From positions 126,926,752-126,990,751 of the forward strand of contig NC_134364.1 of NCBI RefSeq assembly GCF_048569485.1: a DNA stretch of 64,000 nucleotides. The letters are read 5' to 3'. Positions within the stretch are counted from its first letter, which is position 1. Each line of letters opens with the position of its first letter. Positions 13,243 to 23,986 of the stretch are shown one piece after another. The DNA is from Anomaloglossus baeobatrachus. Lineage: Eukaryota > Chordata > Amphibia > Anura > Aromobatidae. The notes beneath the pieces are model-generated. The model worked only from the letters and a program-made list of their open reading frames with translations, ran no database searches and was not told the DNA's origin. The position numbers and the translations under genes are program-made.

Positions 13243-15886
13243 GCTCAGGTTCCACAAGCTTCAAAATGGGAGACGCCCTGAGAGCGGCCGCTCCACTCAC
13301 TGCCAGCACCCCTTTCTCCGACACTTCACAGGCGCGCTCCACCAGCGGGTGCCGAGACTTCACATCCCGGTATACAAAGCACAGGATCTGAGCGGCGGAG
13401 CGGACGAAGGGCAAGCGAGCGACCAGCAGCACCACACCCATCTACAGAACAACACACGAATGTGAGAGGGATAGAGAGAGGTCAGGCTTGCTAGCTAGAG
13501 ACAGGACGGGCTAGCTAGAGAGAGGGCGGGCTAGAGACAGGGCGGGCTAGCTAGAGAGAGGGCGGGCTAGAGACAGGACGGGCTAGCTAGAGAGAGGGCG
13601 GGCTAGCTAGAGACAGGGCGGGCTAGCTAGAGAGAGGGCTAGCTAGAGACAGGGCGGGCTAGCTAGAGACAGGGCGGGCTAGATAGAGAGAGGGTGAGCT
13701 AGAGAGAGGGCGGGCTAGCTAGAGAGAGGGCGAATGAGCTAGAGAGAGGGCGGGCTAGCTAGAGACAGGGCGGGCTAGCTAGAGAGAGGGCGGGCTAGCT
13801 AGAGAGAGGGCGGGCTAGAGACAGGGCGGGCTAGCTAGAGAGAGGGCTAGCTAGAGTCAGGGCGGGCTAGCAAGAGACAGGGCGGGCTAGCTAGAGAGAG
13901 GGCTAGCTAGAGAGAGGGCGAGCTAGAGACAGGGCAGGCTAGCTAGAGAGAGGGCGGGCTAGAGACAGGGAGGGCAAGCTAGAGACAGGGTGGGCTAGCT
14001 AGAGAGAGGGCGGGCTAGCTAGAGAGAGGGCGGGCTAGCTAGAGAGAGGGCGGGCTAGCTAGAGACAGGGCGGGCTAGCTAGAGACAGGGCGGGCTAGAG
14101 ACAGGGCGGGCTAGCTAGAGAGAGGGCTAGCTAGAGTCAGGGCGGGCTAGCAAGAGACAGGGCGGGCTAGCTAGAGAGAGGGCGAACTAGAGACAGGGCG
14201 GGCTAGCTAGAGACAGGGCGGGCTAGCTAGAGAGAGGGCTAGCTAGAGACAGGGCGGGCTAGCTAGAGACAGGGCGGGCTAGCTAGAGAGAGGGCGGGCT
14301 AGCTAGAGAGAGGGCGGGCTAGCTAGAGACAGGGCGGGCTAGAGACAGGGCGGGATAGCTAGAGAGAGGGCTAGCTAGAGTCAGGGCGGGCTAGCTAGAG
14401 AGAGGGCGAGCTAGAGACAGGGCAGGCTAGCTAGAGAGAGGGCGGGCTAGAGACAAGGAGGGCAAGCTAGAGACAGGGTGGGCTAGCTAGAGAGAGGGCG
14501 GGCTAGCTAGAGAGAGGGCGGGCTAGCTAGAGAGAGGGCGGGCTAGCTAGAGAGAGGGCGGACTAGCTAGAGAGAGGGCTAGCTAGAGTCAGGGCAGGCT
14601 AGCAAGAGACAGGGCGGGCTAGAGACAGGGCGGGCTAGCTAGAGAGAGGGCTAGCTAGAGACAGGGAGGGCAAGCTAGAGATAGGGAGGGCAAGCTAGAG
14701 ACAGGGTGGGCTAGCTAGAGACAGGGCGGGCTAGCTAGAGACAGGGCGAGCTAGCCAGCTAGAGAGAGGGTGGGCGAGCAAGAGAGAGGGCGAGCTAGCC
14801 AGCTAGAGAGAGGGCGGGCGAGCTAGAGAGAGGGCGAGCTAGCCAGCTAGAGAGAGGGCGAGCTAGCCGGCTAGAGAGAGGGCGGGCGAGCTAGAGAGAG
14901 GGCGAGCTAGCCAGCTAGAGAGAGGGCGGGCGAACTAGAGAGAGGGCGGGCTAGCCAGCTAGAGAGAGGGCGAGCTAGCCAGCTAGAGAGAGGGCGAGCT
15001 AGCCAGATAGAGACAGGGCGGGCTAGCCAGATAGAGACAGGGCGGGCGAGCAAGAGAGAGGGCGAGCTAGAGACAGGGCGAGCTAGCCAGCTAGAGAGAG
15101 GGTGGGTGAACTAGAGTGAGGGCGAGCTGGCCAGCTAGAGAGAGGGCAAGCTAGCCAGCTAGAGAAAGGGCAGGCTAGCTAGCTAGAGAGAGGGCTAGCT
15201 AGCCAGCTAGAGAGAGGGCGAGCTAGCCAGCTAGAGAAAGGGTGGGTGAGCTAGAGAGATTGCGAGCTAGCCAGCTAGAGAAAGGGCGAGCTAGCCAGCA
15301 AGAGAGAGGGCGAGCTAACCAGTTAGAGAGAGGGCGAGTTAACTAGCTAGAGAGAAGGTGGGCTAGCCAGATAGAGAGAGGGCGAGCAAGCCAGCTAGAG
15401 AGAGGGCGGGCTAGCCAGCTAGAGAGAGGGCAAGCTAGCCAGCTAGATAGAGGGCAGGCAAGCTAGAGAGAGGGCTAGCTATCCAGCTAGAGAGAGGGCG
15501 AGCTAGCTAGCTAGAGAGAAGGTGGGCTAGACAACTAGAGAGAGGGTGGGCTAGCCAGCTAGAGAGAGGGTGGGCTAGCCAGCTAATTAGAAAGATGGCA
15601 AGCTAGCTAGTGAGAGGGCGAGCTAGCCAGCTAGAGAGAGGGTGGGCTAGCCAGCTAGAGAGAGTGTGGGCGAGCTAGAGAGAGGGCGAGCTAGAGAGAG
15701 GGCGAGCTAGAGAGAGGGTGAGCTAGAGAGAGGGAGGGTAAGCTAGGGGGAGGGCGAGCTAGCCAGCCAGAGAGAAGGTGGGATAGCCAGCTAGAGAGAG
15801 GGCGAGCTAGAGAGAGGGAGAGGTGGATAGACAGATGGATAGGTAGCGGTGCTGCTTACATTCTGGTTTTCTTCCCCCTCAGCCAT
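13243..15886 (-). CDS. Perilipin-family protein, N-terminal exons only (PAT domain)
   Basis: Two coding exons are readable on the minus strand. The first (15886-15860) encodes MAEGEENQN and ends at a gtaagc donor. It is preceded by a ttttttctctgcag acceptor at about 15907, so an upstream non-coding exon is expected. The second (13441-13243) starts after ttctgtag, in phase 0, and encodes 66 residues including VARLPFVRSAAQ, RHPLVERACEVSEKGV and ASPILKLVEPE, then a gtaagt donor in phase 1. This matches the start of the PAT domain of perilipins, which coat lipid droplets and control lipase access. The remaining exons (11-mer repeat region and four-helix bundle) were not identified, so the gene is partial in this window or diverged. 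Which perilipin it is cannot be said. The intron between the two exons is a minisatellite. Confidence 0.7.
13480..15815. repeat. About 20-bp CTAG-rich minisatellite in the perilipin intron
   Basis: Units of the form gggcgggctagctagagaga alternate with ctagagacag versions. From about 14740 a longer form with gctagccagctagagagag appears. The plus strand is purine-rich between gctagctag palindromes. Read in the direction of the perilipin gene (minus strand), each unit gives a pyrimidine tract followed by TAG (ccctctctctag), resembling an acceptor site. It fills nearly the whole 2.4-kb intron. Confidence 0.95.
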
Positions 15887-15910
15887 TTCCTTTATAAATT
15901 ATGTAACTGC

Positions 15911-16084
15911 AGAGAAAAAACAAATACCAAAAAGTGTGAAGAGATGTAAATCTAAAGAGCGGTCACCCCTGTGTCTAGACCAGCCGGGTAATAACATGGC
16001 CGAAGATTACAAAAGCGAACTAGTGTAAAGCACAGCAATCAGCACAGAGGACAAGAAACAACCTGGAATGGAGCCCTCAGCATA
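15911..16084. other. Unique spacer upstream of the perilipin coding exon
   Basis: About 170 bp with no array structure and no clear gene. It should belong to the intron or leader of the perilipin-family transcript, given the acceptor at about 15907. No transcription start could be assigned. Confidence 0.4.
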
Positions 16085-16605
16085 GAGGAGGGGAGCCCCC
16101 CACGCAGAGAGGAGAGCCCTCCTGGCATAGAGGAGGAGAGTCCCCCCGGCGTAGAGGAGGAGAGCACCCACGGCATAGAGGAGAGCCCCCCGGCATAGAG
16201 GAGGAGAGCCCCCCCAGCGTAGAGGAGGAGAGCACCCACGGCATAGAGGAGAGCCCCCCGGCATAGAGGAGGAGAGCCCCCCTGGTGTAGAGGAGGAGAG
16301 CCCCCCTGGTGTAGAGGAGGAGAGCCCCCCCGGCGTAGAGGAGGAGAGCCCCCCGGTGTAGAGGAGGAGAGCCCCCCTGGTGTAGAGGAGGAGAGCCCCC
16401 CGGTGTAGAGGAGGAGAGCCCCCCGGTGTAGAGGAGGAGAGCCCCCCCGGCGTAGAGGAGAGCCCCCCCCGGCGTAGAGGAGGAGAGCCCCCCCGATGGA
16501 GAGGAGGAGAGCCCCCCCCAGTGGAGAGGAGGAGAGCCCCCCCGGTGGAGAGGAGAGCCCCCCCCAGTGGAGAGGAGGAGAGCCCCCCTCGGCATAGAGG
16601 AGAAG
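16085..16605. repeat. About 24-26 bp G/C-skewed minisatellite
   Basis: About 21 copies of gaggaggagagccccccgg followed by cgtaga or tgtaga. The length of the C run varies. Overlapping long open frames on the minus strand (SSSTPGG-type peptides) come from the repetition and are not credited as genes. Confidence 0.95.
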
Positions 16606-16756
16606 GCGAGGCTCCAGTGTAGAGTACAGTAGCCATTGTGTGAGAGGACTAGTAGCCATTTTCTGGTGTCTGCTGGGGCAGTACCCAGTGTGTCAGCAGG
16701 TGTGGTGGTGTATGTGTGGCGGTACCTGACTCTCTCCGGGGCGCTCCTGTCGTTGC

Positions 16757-17238
16757 GGCTGGTGATACGCGATGCTGGGTGTGATGTGCGGCTGGTGATA
16801 CGCGGCACTGGGTGTGATGTGCGGCTGGTGATACGCGGCGCTGGGTGTGATGTGCGGCTGGTGATACGCGGTGCTGGTGTGATGTGCGGCTGGTGATACG
16901 CGGCGCTGGTGTGATGTGCGGCTGGTGATACGCGATGCTGGTGTGATGTGCGGCTGGTGATACGCGGTGCTGGTGTGATGTGCGGCTGGTGATACGCGGT
17001 GCTGGTGTGATGTGCGGCTGATGATACGCGGTGCTGGTGTGATGTGCGGCTGGTGATACGCGGTGCTGGTGTGATGTGCGGCTGGTGATATGCGGTGCTG
17101 GTGTGATGTGCGGCTGATGATACGCGGTGCTGGTGTGATGTGCGGCTGGTGATACGCGGTGCTGGTGTGATGTGCGGCTGGTGATACGCGGCGCTGGTGT
17201 GATGTGCGGCTGGTGATACGCGGCGCTGGTGTGATGTG
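16757..17238. repeat. About 32-bp minisatellite (gatgtgcggctggtgatacg)
   Basis: About 15 copies of a unit containing gatgtgcggctggtgatacg and cggtgctggtgt. The first three copies carry an extra ggg in gctgggtgt; later copies are more uniform. It lies between the perilipin upstream region and the LTR fossil. Confidence 0.95.
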
Positions 17239-17632
17239 ATCCTCGGCTTTTCATGTGAATAATTCTGTATCTGCAGAACTAAACTGTGACCAATGGAAAA
17301 GCCTGATCATGTGTTATATAAAGAGGAAAGTGTGACGACACGGACTCTGTTAGTGCCTAGCATGGGTTAAAGTTTCTTAACATTCAGCCGGACATGAAGA
17401 TATTTTGTTTATAAACGGGGGATAAGCCCCTCATTGTTTCTTTTCATTGAGTCTAGTGTTAAAGTTCTTGTTGACACATGTAATTGCCTTGGCCAGTGAA
17501 GGTCAGACACATGGACAAATCAATTGAGCGAACCTCCATTGTATTGCTATGTGTATTTGAATGCGATGTGGCTGGGCTGTTTCTCCCTCATCTATGTCAG
17601 AGACCATTCATTACTGCTGGGGATGTTTTATA

Positions 17633-19282
17633 CAGTTAGGTCCATAAATATTTGGACAGTGACACAAGTTTTGTTATTTTAGCTGTTTACAAAAACATGT
17701 TCACAAATACAATTCTATATATAATATGGGCTGAAAGTGCACACTCCCAGCTGCAATATGAGAGTTTTCACATCCAAATCGGAGAAAGGGTTTAGGAATC
17801 ATAGCTCTGTAATGCATAACCTCCTCTTTTTCAAGGGACCAAAAGTATTTGGACAAGGGACTCTAAGGGCTGCAATTAACTCTGAAGGCGTCTCCCTCGT
17901 TAACCTGTAATCAATGAAGTAGTTAAAAGGTCTGGGGTTGATTACAGGTGTGTGGTTTTGCATTTGGAAGCTGTTGCTGTGACCAGACAACATGCGGTCT
18001 AAGGAACTCTCAATTGAGGTGAAGCAGAACATCCTGAGGCTGAAACAAAAGAAAAAATCCATCAGAGAGATAGCAGACATGCTTGGAGTAGCAAAATCAA
18101 CAGTCGGGTACATTCTGAGAAAAAAGGAATTGACTGGTGAGCTTGGGAACTCAAAAAGGCCTGGGCGTCCACGGATGACAACAGTGGTGGATGATCGCCG
18201 CATACTTTCTTTGGTGAAGAAGAACCCGTTCACAACATCAACTGAAGTCCAGAACACTCTCAGTGAAGTAGGTGTATCTGTCTCTAAGTCAACAGTAAAG
18301 AGAAGACTCCATGAAAGTAAATACAAAGGGTTCACATCTAGATGCAAACCATTCATCAATTCCAAAAATAGACAGGCCAGAGTTACATTTGCTGAAAAAC
18401 ACCTCATGAAGCCAGCTCAGTTCTGGAAAAGTATTCTATGGACAGATGAGACCAAGATCAACCTGTACCAGAATGATGGGAAGAAAAAAGTTTGGAGAAG
18501 AAAGGGAACGGCACATGATCCAAGGCACACCACATCCTCTGTAAAACATGGTGGAGGCAACGTGATGGCATGGGCATGCATGGCTTTCAATGGCACTGGG
18601 TCACTTGTGTTTATTGATGACATAACAGCAGACAAGAGTAGCCGGATGAATTCTGAAGTGTACCGGGATATACTTTCAGCCCAGATTCAGCCAAATGCCG
18701 CAAAGTTGATCGGACGGCGCTTCATAGTACAGATGGACAATGACCCCAAGCATACAGCCAAAGCTACCCAGGAGTTCATGAGTGCAAAAAAGTGGAACAT
18801 TCTGCAATGGCCAAGTCAATCACCAGATCTTAACCCAATTGAGCATGCATTTCACTTGCTCAAATCCAGACTTAAGACGGAAAGACCCACAAACAAGCAA
18901 GACCTGAAGGCTGCGGCTGTAAAGGCCTGGCAAAGCATTAAGAAGGAGGAAACCCAGCGTTTGGTGATGTCCATGGGTTCCAGACTTAAGGCAGTGATTG
19001 CCTCCAAAGGATTCGCAACAAAATATTGAAAATAAAAATATTTTTTTGGGTTTGGTTTATTTGTCCAATTACTTTTGACCTCCTAAAATGTGGAGTGTTT
19101 GTAAAGAAATGTGACAATTCCTACAATTTCTATCAGATATTTTTGTTCAAACCTTCAAATTAAACGTTACAATCTGCACTTGAATTCTGTTGTAGAGGTT
19201 TCATTTCAAATCCAATGTGGTGGCATGCAGAGCCCAACTCGCCAAAATTGTGTCACTGGCCAAAGATTTCTGGACCTAACTG
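17633..19282 (+). mobile_element. Tc1-like DNA transposon with complete ends
   Basis: The ends are inverted (cagttaggtccataaatatt at the left; the right end is the complement of cagttaggtccagaaatctt) with TA on each side (17631-17632 and 19283-19284). A second internal motif, aaaagtatttggacaa at about 17840 on the left and its partner aaaagtaattggacaa near 19060 on the right, shows the IR/DR layout of Tc1-like elements. The single gene spans 17992-19029. Everything needed for a Tc1-type element is visible, suggesting a relatively recent arrival. Confidence 0.95.
17992..19029 (+). CDS. Tc1-like transposase, intact 345-codon frame
   Basis: The encoded protein cuts and pastes the surrounding element by binding its terminal repeats and inserting at TA. 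Residues 1-110 hold two helix-turn-helix (paired-like) DNA-binding regions, separated by a GRPR motif at about 58-61. The catalytic DDE core is complete by inspection: D152 (in LWTDETKI), D249 (in VQMDNDPKH) and E284 (in [11 protein letters not shown]), with 34 residues between the last two as expected for the DD34E group. The glycine-rich SVKHGGGNVMAW segment lies between the first two. Length agrees with Tc1-family enzymes (about 340). The frame runs unbroken to TGA followed by AT-rich DNA. Whether it is expressed or active cannot be seen. Confidence 0.95.
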   Translation: MRSKELSIEVKQNILRLKQKKKSIREIADMLGVAKSTVGYILRKKELTGELGNSKRPGRPRMTTVVDDRRILSLVKKNPFTTSTEVQNTLSEVGVSVSKSTVKRRLHESKYKGFTSRCKPFINSKNRQARVTFAEKHLMKPAQFWKSILWTDETKINLYQNDGKKKVWRRKGTAHDPRHTTSSVKHGGGNVMAWACMAFNGTGSLVFIDDITADKSSRMNSEVYRDILSAQIQPNAAKLIGRRFIVQMDNDPKHTAKATQEFMSAKKWNILQWPSQSPDLNPIEHAFHLLKSRLKTERPTNKQDLKAAAVKAWQSIKKEETQRLVMSMGSRLKAVIASKGFATKY

Positions 19283-19530
19283 TATACGGCTTCAAATCTA
19301 GCCAATAAGAGCCCAGTCTTATCCACCAATTGTGAACATCCCAATGGTCTGAATGGAGAGCTCAGGGGCATAAGAAGGAGGACTGTCCATTGCCCGGGTT
19401 GACACTTGCTACATGATACCAATCTAGGATCTGCGGATCCATTTGGCAAGCCATAACCGAACCTGGATTATAATATTACATGGACTTCAGCATCGAATGC
19501 AAGGATTCGGCTGAGATATCAAGAACTACC

Positions 19531-22500
19531 TGTGACGACATGGACTCTCATGTGTTAAAGTTTCTTAACATTCAGCCAGACGTATTGTTCTTTTGTTTAT
19601 TAACTCATGTTTGCTTAGCTATTGTTTCTCCAGACTCTTCCAGTAATCATTGTAATGTAGTTGTGTATTGCTAATGTAATTACCATAGTAGCCATTGTCT
19701 AGTCGGTGACTTGCAGACTCCATGTAGATAACCTCAGTCTTCCTACCCACATCATTTAAATGAACATTATCCATGCAGCTTGAAATTCCTCCAATGGGAG
19801 AAGCAATCTTGTCCAACCAATCCGATGAGGCCACAGTGTATCCAATTGGAAGGCTGTGGCTATAAAAGGGATTTCTTTAAGTCACCAGGTTGTTGTTGAT
19901 GGATGCTGATGGATCCAGTCTAAGCTCCTAGGAGCTGGCTAGAGGATCAGGATACCTTGTGGCTTCAATCTAGGGACTCCGGTTCCGGTTGGAGACCATA
20001 TCCACAGTCTAGGGATTTCGACTCCGGCTGCCAGGATTATATCATCAAACCAAGGACTATTTAAGGAAGAAACCCAGGTTGGGACAATTTGGTCACCTGG
20101 CTACAGACTTTGCAGACCTCAACCAGCTTCCTAAATCCGGCGTTATTCCTTTCTCGGTGGGTGCCCGCCAAAAGCGGGGTGCTGCTGGATTGGCATACCC
20201 AGCAGGCCATAGGGGAGGCATTCAGGTTTCGGACGCTGCCATGTCCAACCCCACCAGCTCAGCCATGGGACAAGGACCAGAGAGGAGTTACGACCGCAGC
20301 AGTAAATGGATGCTACAGGATCTGTGCCGGAGGCGAAAGATTATCTACTGGAACGCTGAGACTCTGTCAGTCTTGATCCAGAAATTAGTCCGTTGGGATG
20401 CCCAGAATGATGCAGAAGACGATGAGGATCCCGCCGATATTGACCCAGAGGATTTAAACTATGTGCCACATCATGGATCTAGTGACAATCAGGAATCAAC
20501 TTGGTCCAAAATGGCCCAAGCCACAGCGTTGTTGGCTGCATTGGGGCCTAAATCCTCAAGAGAAGAGAGGGCTTATGTTCTGGAATATGTTTATGGGATT
20601 CCAGCTGCAGTACTGCTAACACCAGCCGGTCGAGAAGGATGGTCCCGCTACCCAGCAGAAGCTGCGCCAAAACAAAGGACTACAAACAGGGCTTGTGACT
20701 CGCCCAATCTATGGCGCTGTTATACATGTGGGCGCCATGGACATATTGATAAAGATTGTCTCCAAAACCGAGGCCGCATGCTTGGAGCCCGTCTGCCACT
20801 CCAACCAGTCAACATATGTCGAGATGAACCAACGAGACCTGAGGAATGCTTCTCCCAAGAAACACCAATAGCTGAGGAAGTGGTTTATCCAGTCCACACC
20901 CTACGGCAGGCCGGACACCGTACACCAGCCAACCTCCATCCTCACATCCAGACGGTCATGGTCGGTGATATACAGGCTCAGGGACTTCGAGACATTGGAT
21001 CTTCCATCACTCTGGTAAGCCCAGTTATTGTTTCCCCAGAAGACCCTGTACCAGATTCCCAATTATCCATCTCCCTGGCTGAGGGCCAGCGCTCAGACGT
21101 CCCTCTGGCATGTGTGCAGGTGGACCTAAAAACCGACCAGGGAGAGGTCGAGGTGGAGCTTGTGGATGGCCTCCCCACACCTGTTGTTTCAGGGACTAAC
21201 CAGGAGGAAGTTGATGTAGGGCTCATGGATGGTTTCCCCACTTCTGTTATTTCGGGGACTAGCCAGGAGGAAGTTGAAGTGGGGTTCATAGATGGCCCCA
21301 CCAAGCCTGTTGTTTCAGATACCACTCAGAGGGAAGTGAAAGTGGGGCTTGTGAATTACCTGCTCACACCAGTTATTTTGGAGAATGACCTAGGACAAGG
21401 ACTATCCAGTCAGTTTGAAGCAGCCATCACCCACCTCCAAGCTAAGCAGGACCCTGATGTGGATCTTTCTAACATCTTTTCCAAGGATAATTCACATTCC
21501 CAGTCTCCAGCATCCACTTCTGAGCCAAGAACCGTGAGTAAGCCTAACCACACTGTGGCTATTGACTGGGGGAAGATTGATAGTAAGAAATGTATGCAAG
21601 CCCAACTCATGCACCCCACCTTAGTGCTTGTCCGCAATATGGCTGCTCAACTTGGGGGAGGTAATCAGGGGGAGGTGAATAGATGCGAGCTTCTGTTGCT
21701 GACCTCACCATTAAAAAGGACAATGCCGTCAAGAGGAGAAGGATGATCGGAAGCCTATCATGTCTGGCTAATATTAAGAAGGGGGAGGAATGTGACGACA
21801 TGGACTCTCATGGGTTAAAGTTTCTTAACAGTCTGCCAGACGTATTGTTCTTTTGTGTATTAACTCATGTTTGCTTAGCTATTGTTTCTCCAGACCCTTC
21901 GGAGCATTCATTGTAATGTAGTTGTGTATTGCTAATGTAATTACCTTAGTAGCCATTGTCTAGTCTGTGACTTGCAGACTCCATGTAGATATCCTCAGTC
22001 TTCCTACCCACATCATTTAAATGAACATTATCCATGCAGCTTGAAATTCCTCCAATGGGAGAGGCGATCTTGTCCAACCAATCCGATGAGGCCGCAGTGT
22101 ACCCAAAGGGAAGGCTGTGGCTATAAAAGGGATTTCTTTAAATCACCAGGTTGTTGTTGATGGATGTGCATGATCCAGTCTAAGCTCTTAGGAGCTGGCT
22201 AGAGGATCAGGATACCTTGTGGTTTCAATCTAGGGACTCCGGTTCCGATTGGAGACCATATCCACAGTCTAGGGATTTCGACTCCGGCTGCCAGGATTAT
22301 ATTATCAAACCAAGGACTATTTAAGGAGGACACTCAGGTTGGGACAATTTGGTCACCTGGCTATAGACTTTGCAGACCTCACACAGCTTCCTAAATCTGG
22401 CGTTATTCCATTCTCGGTGGGTGTCCGCCGAAAGCAGGGTGCTGCTGGATTGGAGTAAGTGGCCCTGGAAGCTCTGAGGCATGGACATTCTAAATCCCTG

Positions 22501-22650
22501 GTGAGCCAGCGGAAGGGTGAGACTCTGTCGCCTGTTACATTTGTGTGTTTTGCTGGTTATGTGTTATGTGCTATTAATTGTTTGGGGATCCAATAAAGTC
22601 TAATTATTGTGATTCCCTCCCCCTGTGTTGTCTGAGTAGTGTTACGCCCA
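19531..22650 (+). mobile_element. LTR retroelement fossil (Ty3/Gypsy-like), LTR - gag/protease - LTR
   Basis: Two direct repeats begin tgtgacgacatggactct at 19531 and 21791 and stay alignable for about 670 bp. Both include a tataaaagg promoter motif (near 19861 and 22121). The second contains an AATAAA near 22593. Between them lies a gag-like region with a CCHC zinc knuckle (CYTCGRHGHIDKDC) and a protease-like DIGSS motif. Reverse transcriptase, RNase H and integrase regions are not seen, so the copy is broken and incomplete. By eye the two LTRs differ at about five positions per hundred, so the insertion is neither very recent nor ancient. The superfamily is inferred; a retrovirus-like origin is not excluded. 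The right end is approximate. Confidence 0.8.
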
Positions 22651-22728
22651 CGGTTAAGGAGGTCGGGCGTTCAGTTGGTATGAGCCCTGGGTCATGTGGT
22701 CTTTCTAAAGGCGGCCGGGCCAGCGGAC

Positions 22729-23209
22729 AAGAGCACCCACTGACCCCCGTGTCTCCACAGGAGAGCACCCACTGACCCCCGTGTCTCCACAGGAGAGCAC
22801 CCACTGACCCCCGTGTCTCCACAGGAGAGCACCCACTGACCCCCGTGTCTCCACAGGAGAGCACCCACTGACCCCCGTGTCTCCACAGGAGAGCACCCAC
22901 TGACCCCCGTGTCTCCACAGGAGAGCACCCACTGACCCCCGTGTCTCCACAGGAGAGCACCCACTGACCCCCGTGTCTCCACAGGAGAGCACCCACTGAC
23001 CCCCGTGTCTCCACAGGAGAGCACCCACTGACCCCCGCGTCTCCACAGGAGAGCACCCACTGACCCCCGCGTCTCCACAGGAGAGCACCCACTGACCCCC
23101 GCGTCTCCACAGGAGAGCACCCACTGACCCCCGCGTCTCCACAGGAGAGCACCCACTGACCCCCGTGTCTCCACAGGAGAGCACCCACTGACCCCCGTGT
23201 CTCCACAGC
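22729..23209. repeat. Second block of the 32-bp minisatellite, about 15 copies
   Basis: The unit is the same as at 1-4442 and in the same orientation, but here the copies are almost uniform, with only cgtgtc/cgcgtc variation. It lies between the LTR fossil and the 3' end of PEX11B. The block ends with ctccacagcgaggctgg. Confidence 0.97.
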
Positions 23210-23376
23210 GAGGCTGGTTGTCAGCAGTAATATGGTCCAGTGTTGTAGGACTGTGGAGCAGCGGTAATAGGATGGATGAGGAGTCGACAATCGCAGACCC
23301 TAATCCGGGTGACCCCGATATCACATATTGTGCGCGGAGAACGCTGACACCCCGGCACTGACGTAAAAGCAGAATC

Positions 23377-23382
23377 TTTAAT
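23377..23382 (-). terminator. Polyadenylation signal for PEX11B
   Basis: The minus strand reads ATTAAA here, about 605 bp beyond the PEX11B stop codon. It is the only clear signal before the minisatellite at 23209, which suggests a 3' untranslated region of about 0.6 kb containing the gaccagtcagg short repeats at 23750-23870. Confidence 0.6.
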
Positions 23383-23986
23383 CTGAGGTTCCGGATTATT
23401 TACACAATTACAATCATACATTATGTACAGGCTGCGTAACCACAGGAGACGTATGGCCAGCAGAGGGTTCATACAGGCACGGGAGCAAGGGCGGAGGACA
23501 CATGACCCCCACCACAACTGGAGAAGAGCGGGTGATCCGGAAGGAGGGAACAGGAGGGATGCAGTGCGGGGTCTCCACACTCCTACAGCCAAACATGAGA
23601 GCGGCCCCCGAAATACAGGTGCCCCCGGCAGCAAGGCACCCAGCATTCTGCATACATCAGGCAGGGGGCGGACGTCTCAGTAGGTGGCAATATATGGTGG
23701 TGTCCAGTGACTAGATGGTCACTAACTAGGTGACCAGTAAGGGAGATGACGACCAGTCAGGGGGGCGGACACTCGAGGGGGGATGGTGACCAGTCAGGGG
23801 GGCAGACATTCGAGGGGGGATGGTGACCAGTCAAGGAGGTGGTGTCTAGTCAGGGAGGTGGGGGACTAGTCAGGGAGGCGGATAGTCAGGGTGAGGTGGC
23901 TGGTGAAAAGAAGTTGCGTAGTAAGGGAGGCCGCTGCTTGACGGTGGCCAATCATGGGGTGACAAGTCTGGGTTAGCAATGGGCAC

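Larger units (their letters stand above)
17331..19530. mobile_element. Old LTR-like fragment, split by a Tc1-like transposon
   Basis: The sequence starts tgtgacgacacggactct and shares the motif gttaaagtttcttaacattc with the two LTRs at 19531 and 21791, but is clearly more diverged from them than they are from each other. The Tc1-like element at 17633-19282 lies within it. I read it as a related, older LTR retroelement fragment, abutting the younger element that begins at 19531. It is broken and carries no recognisable coding region of its own. Confidence 0.55.
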
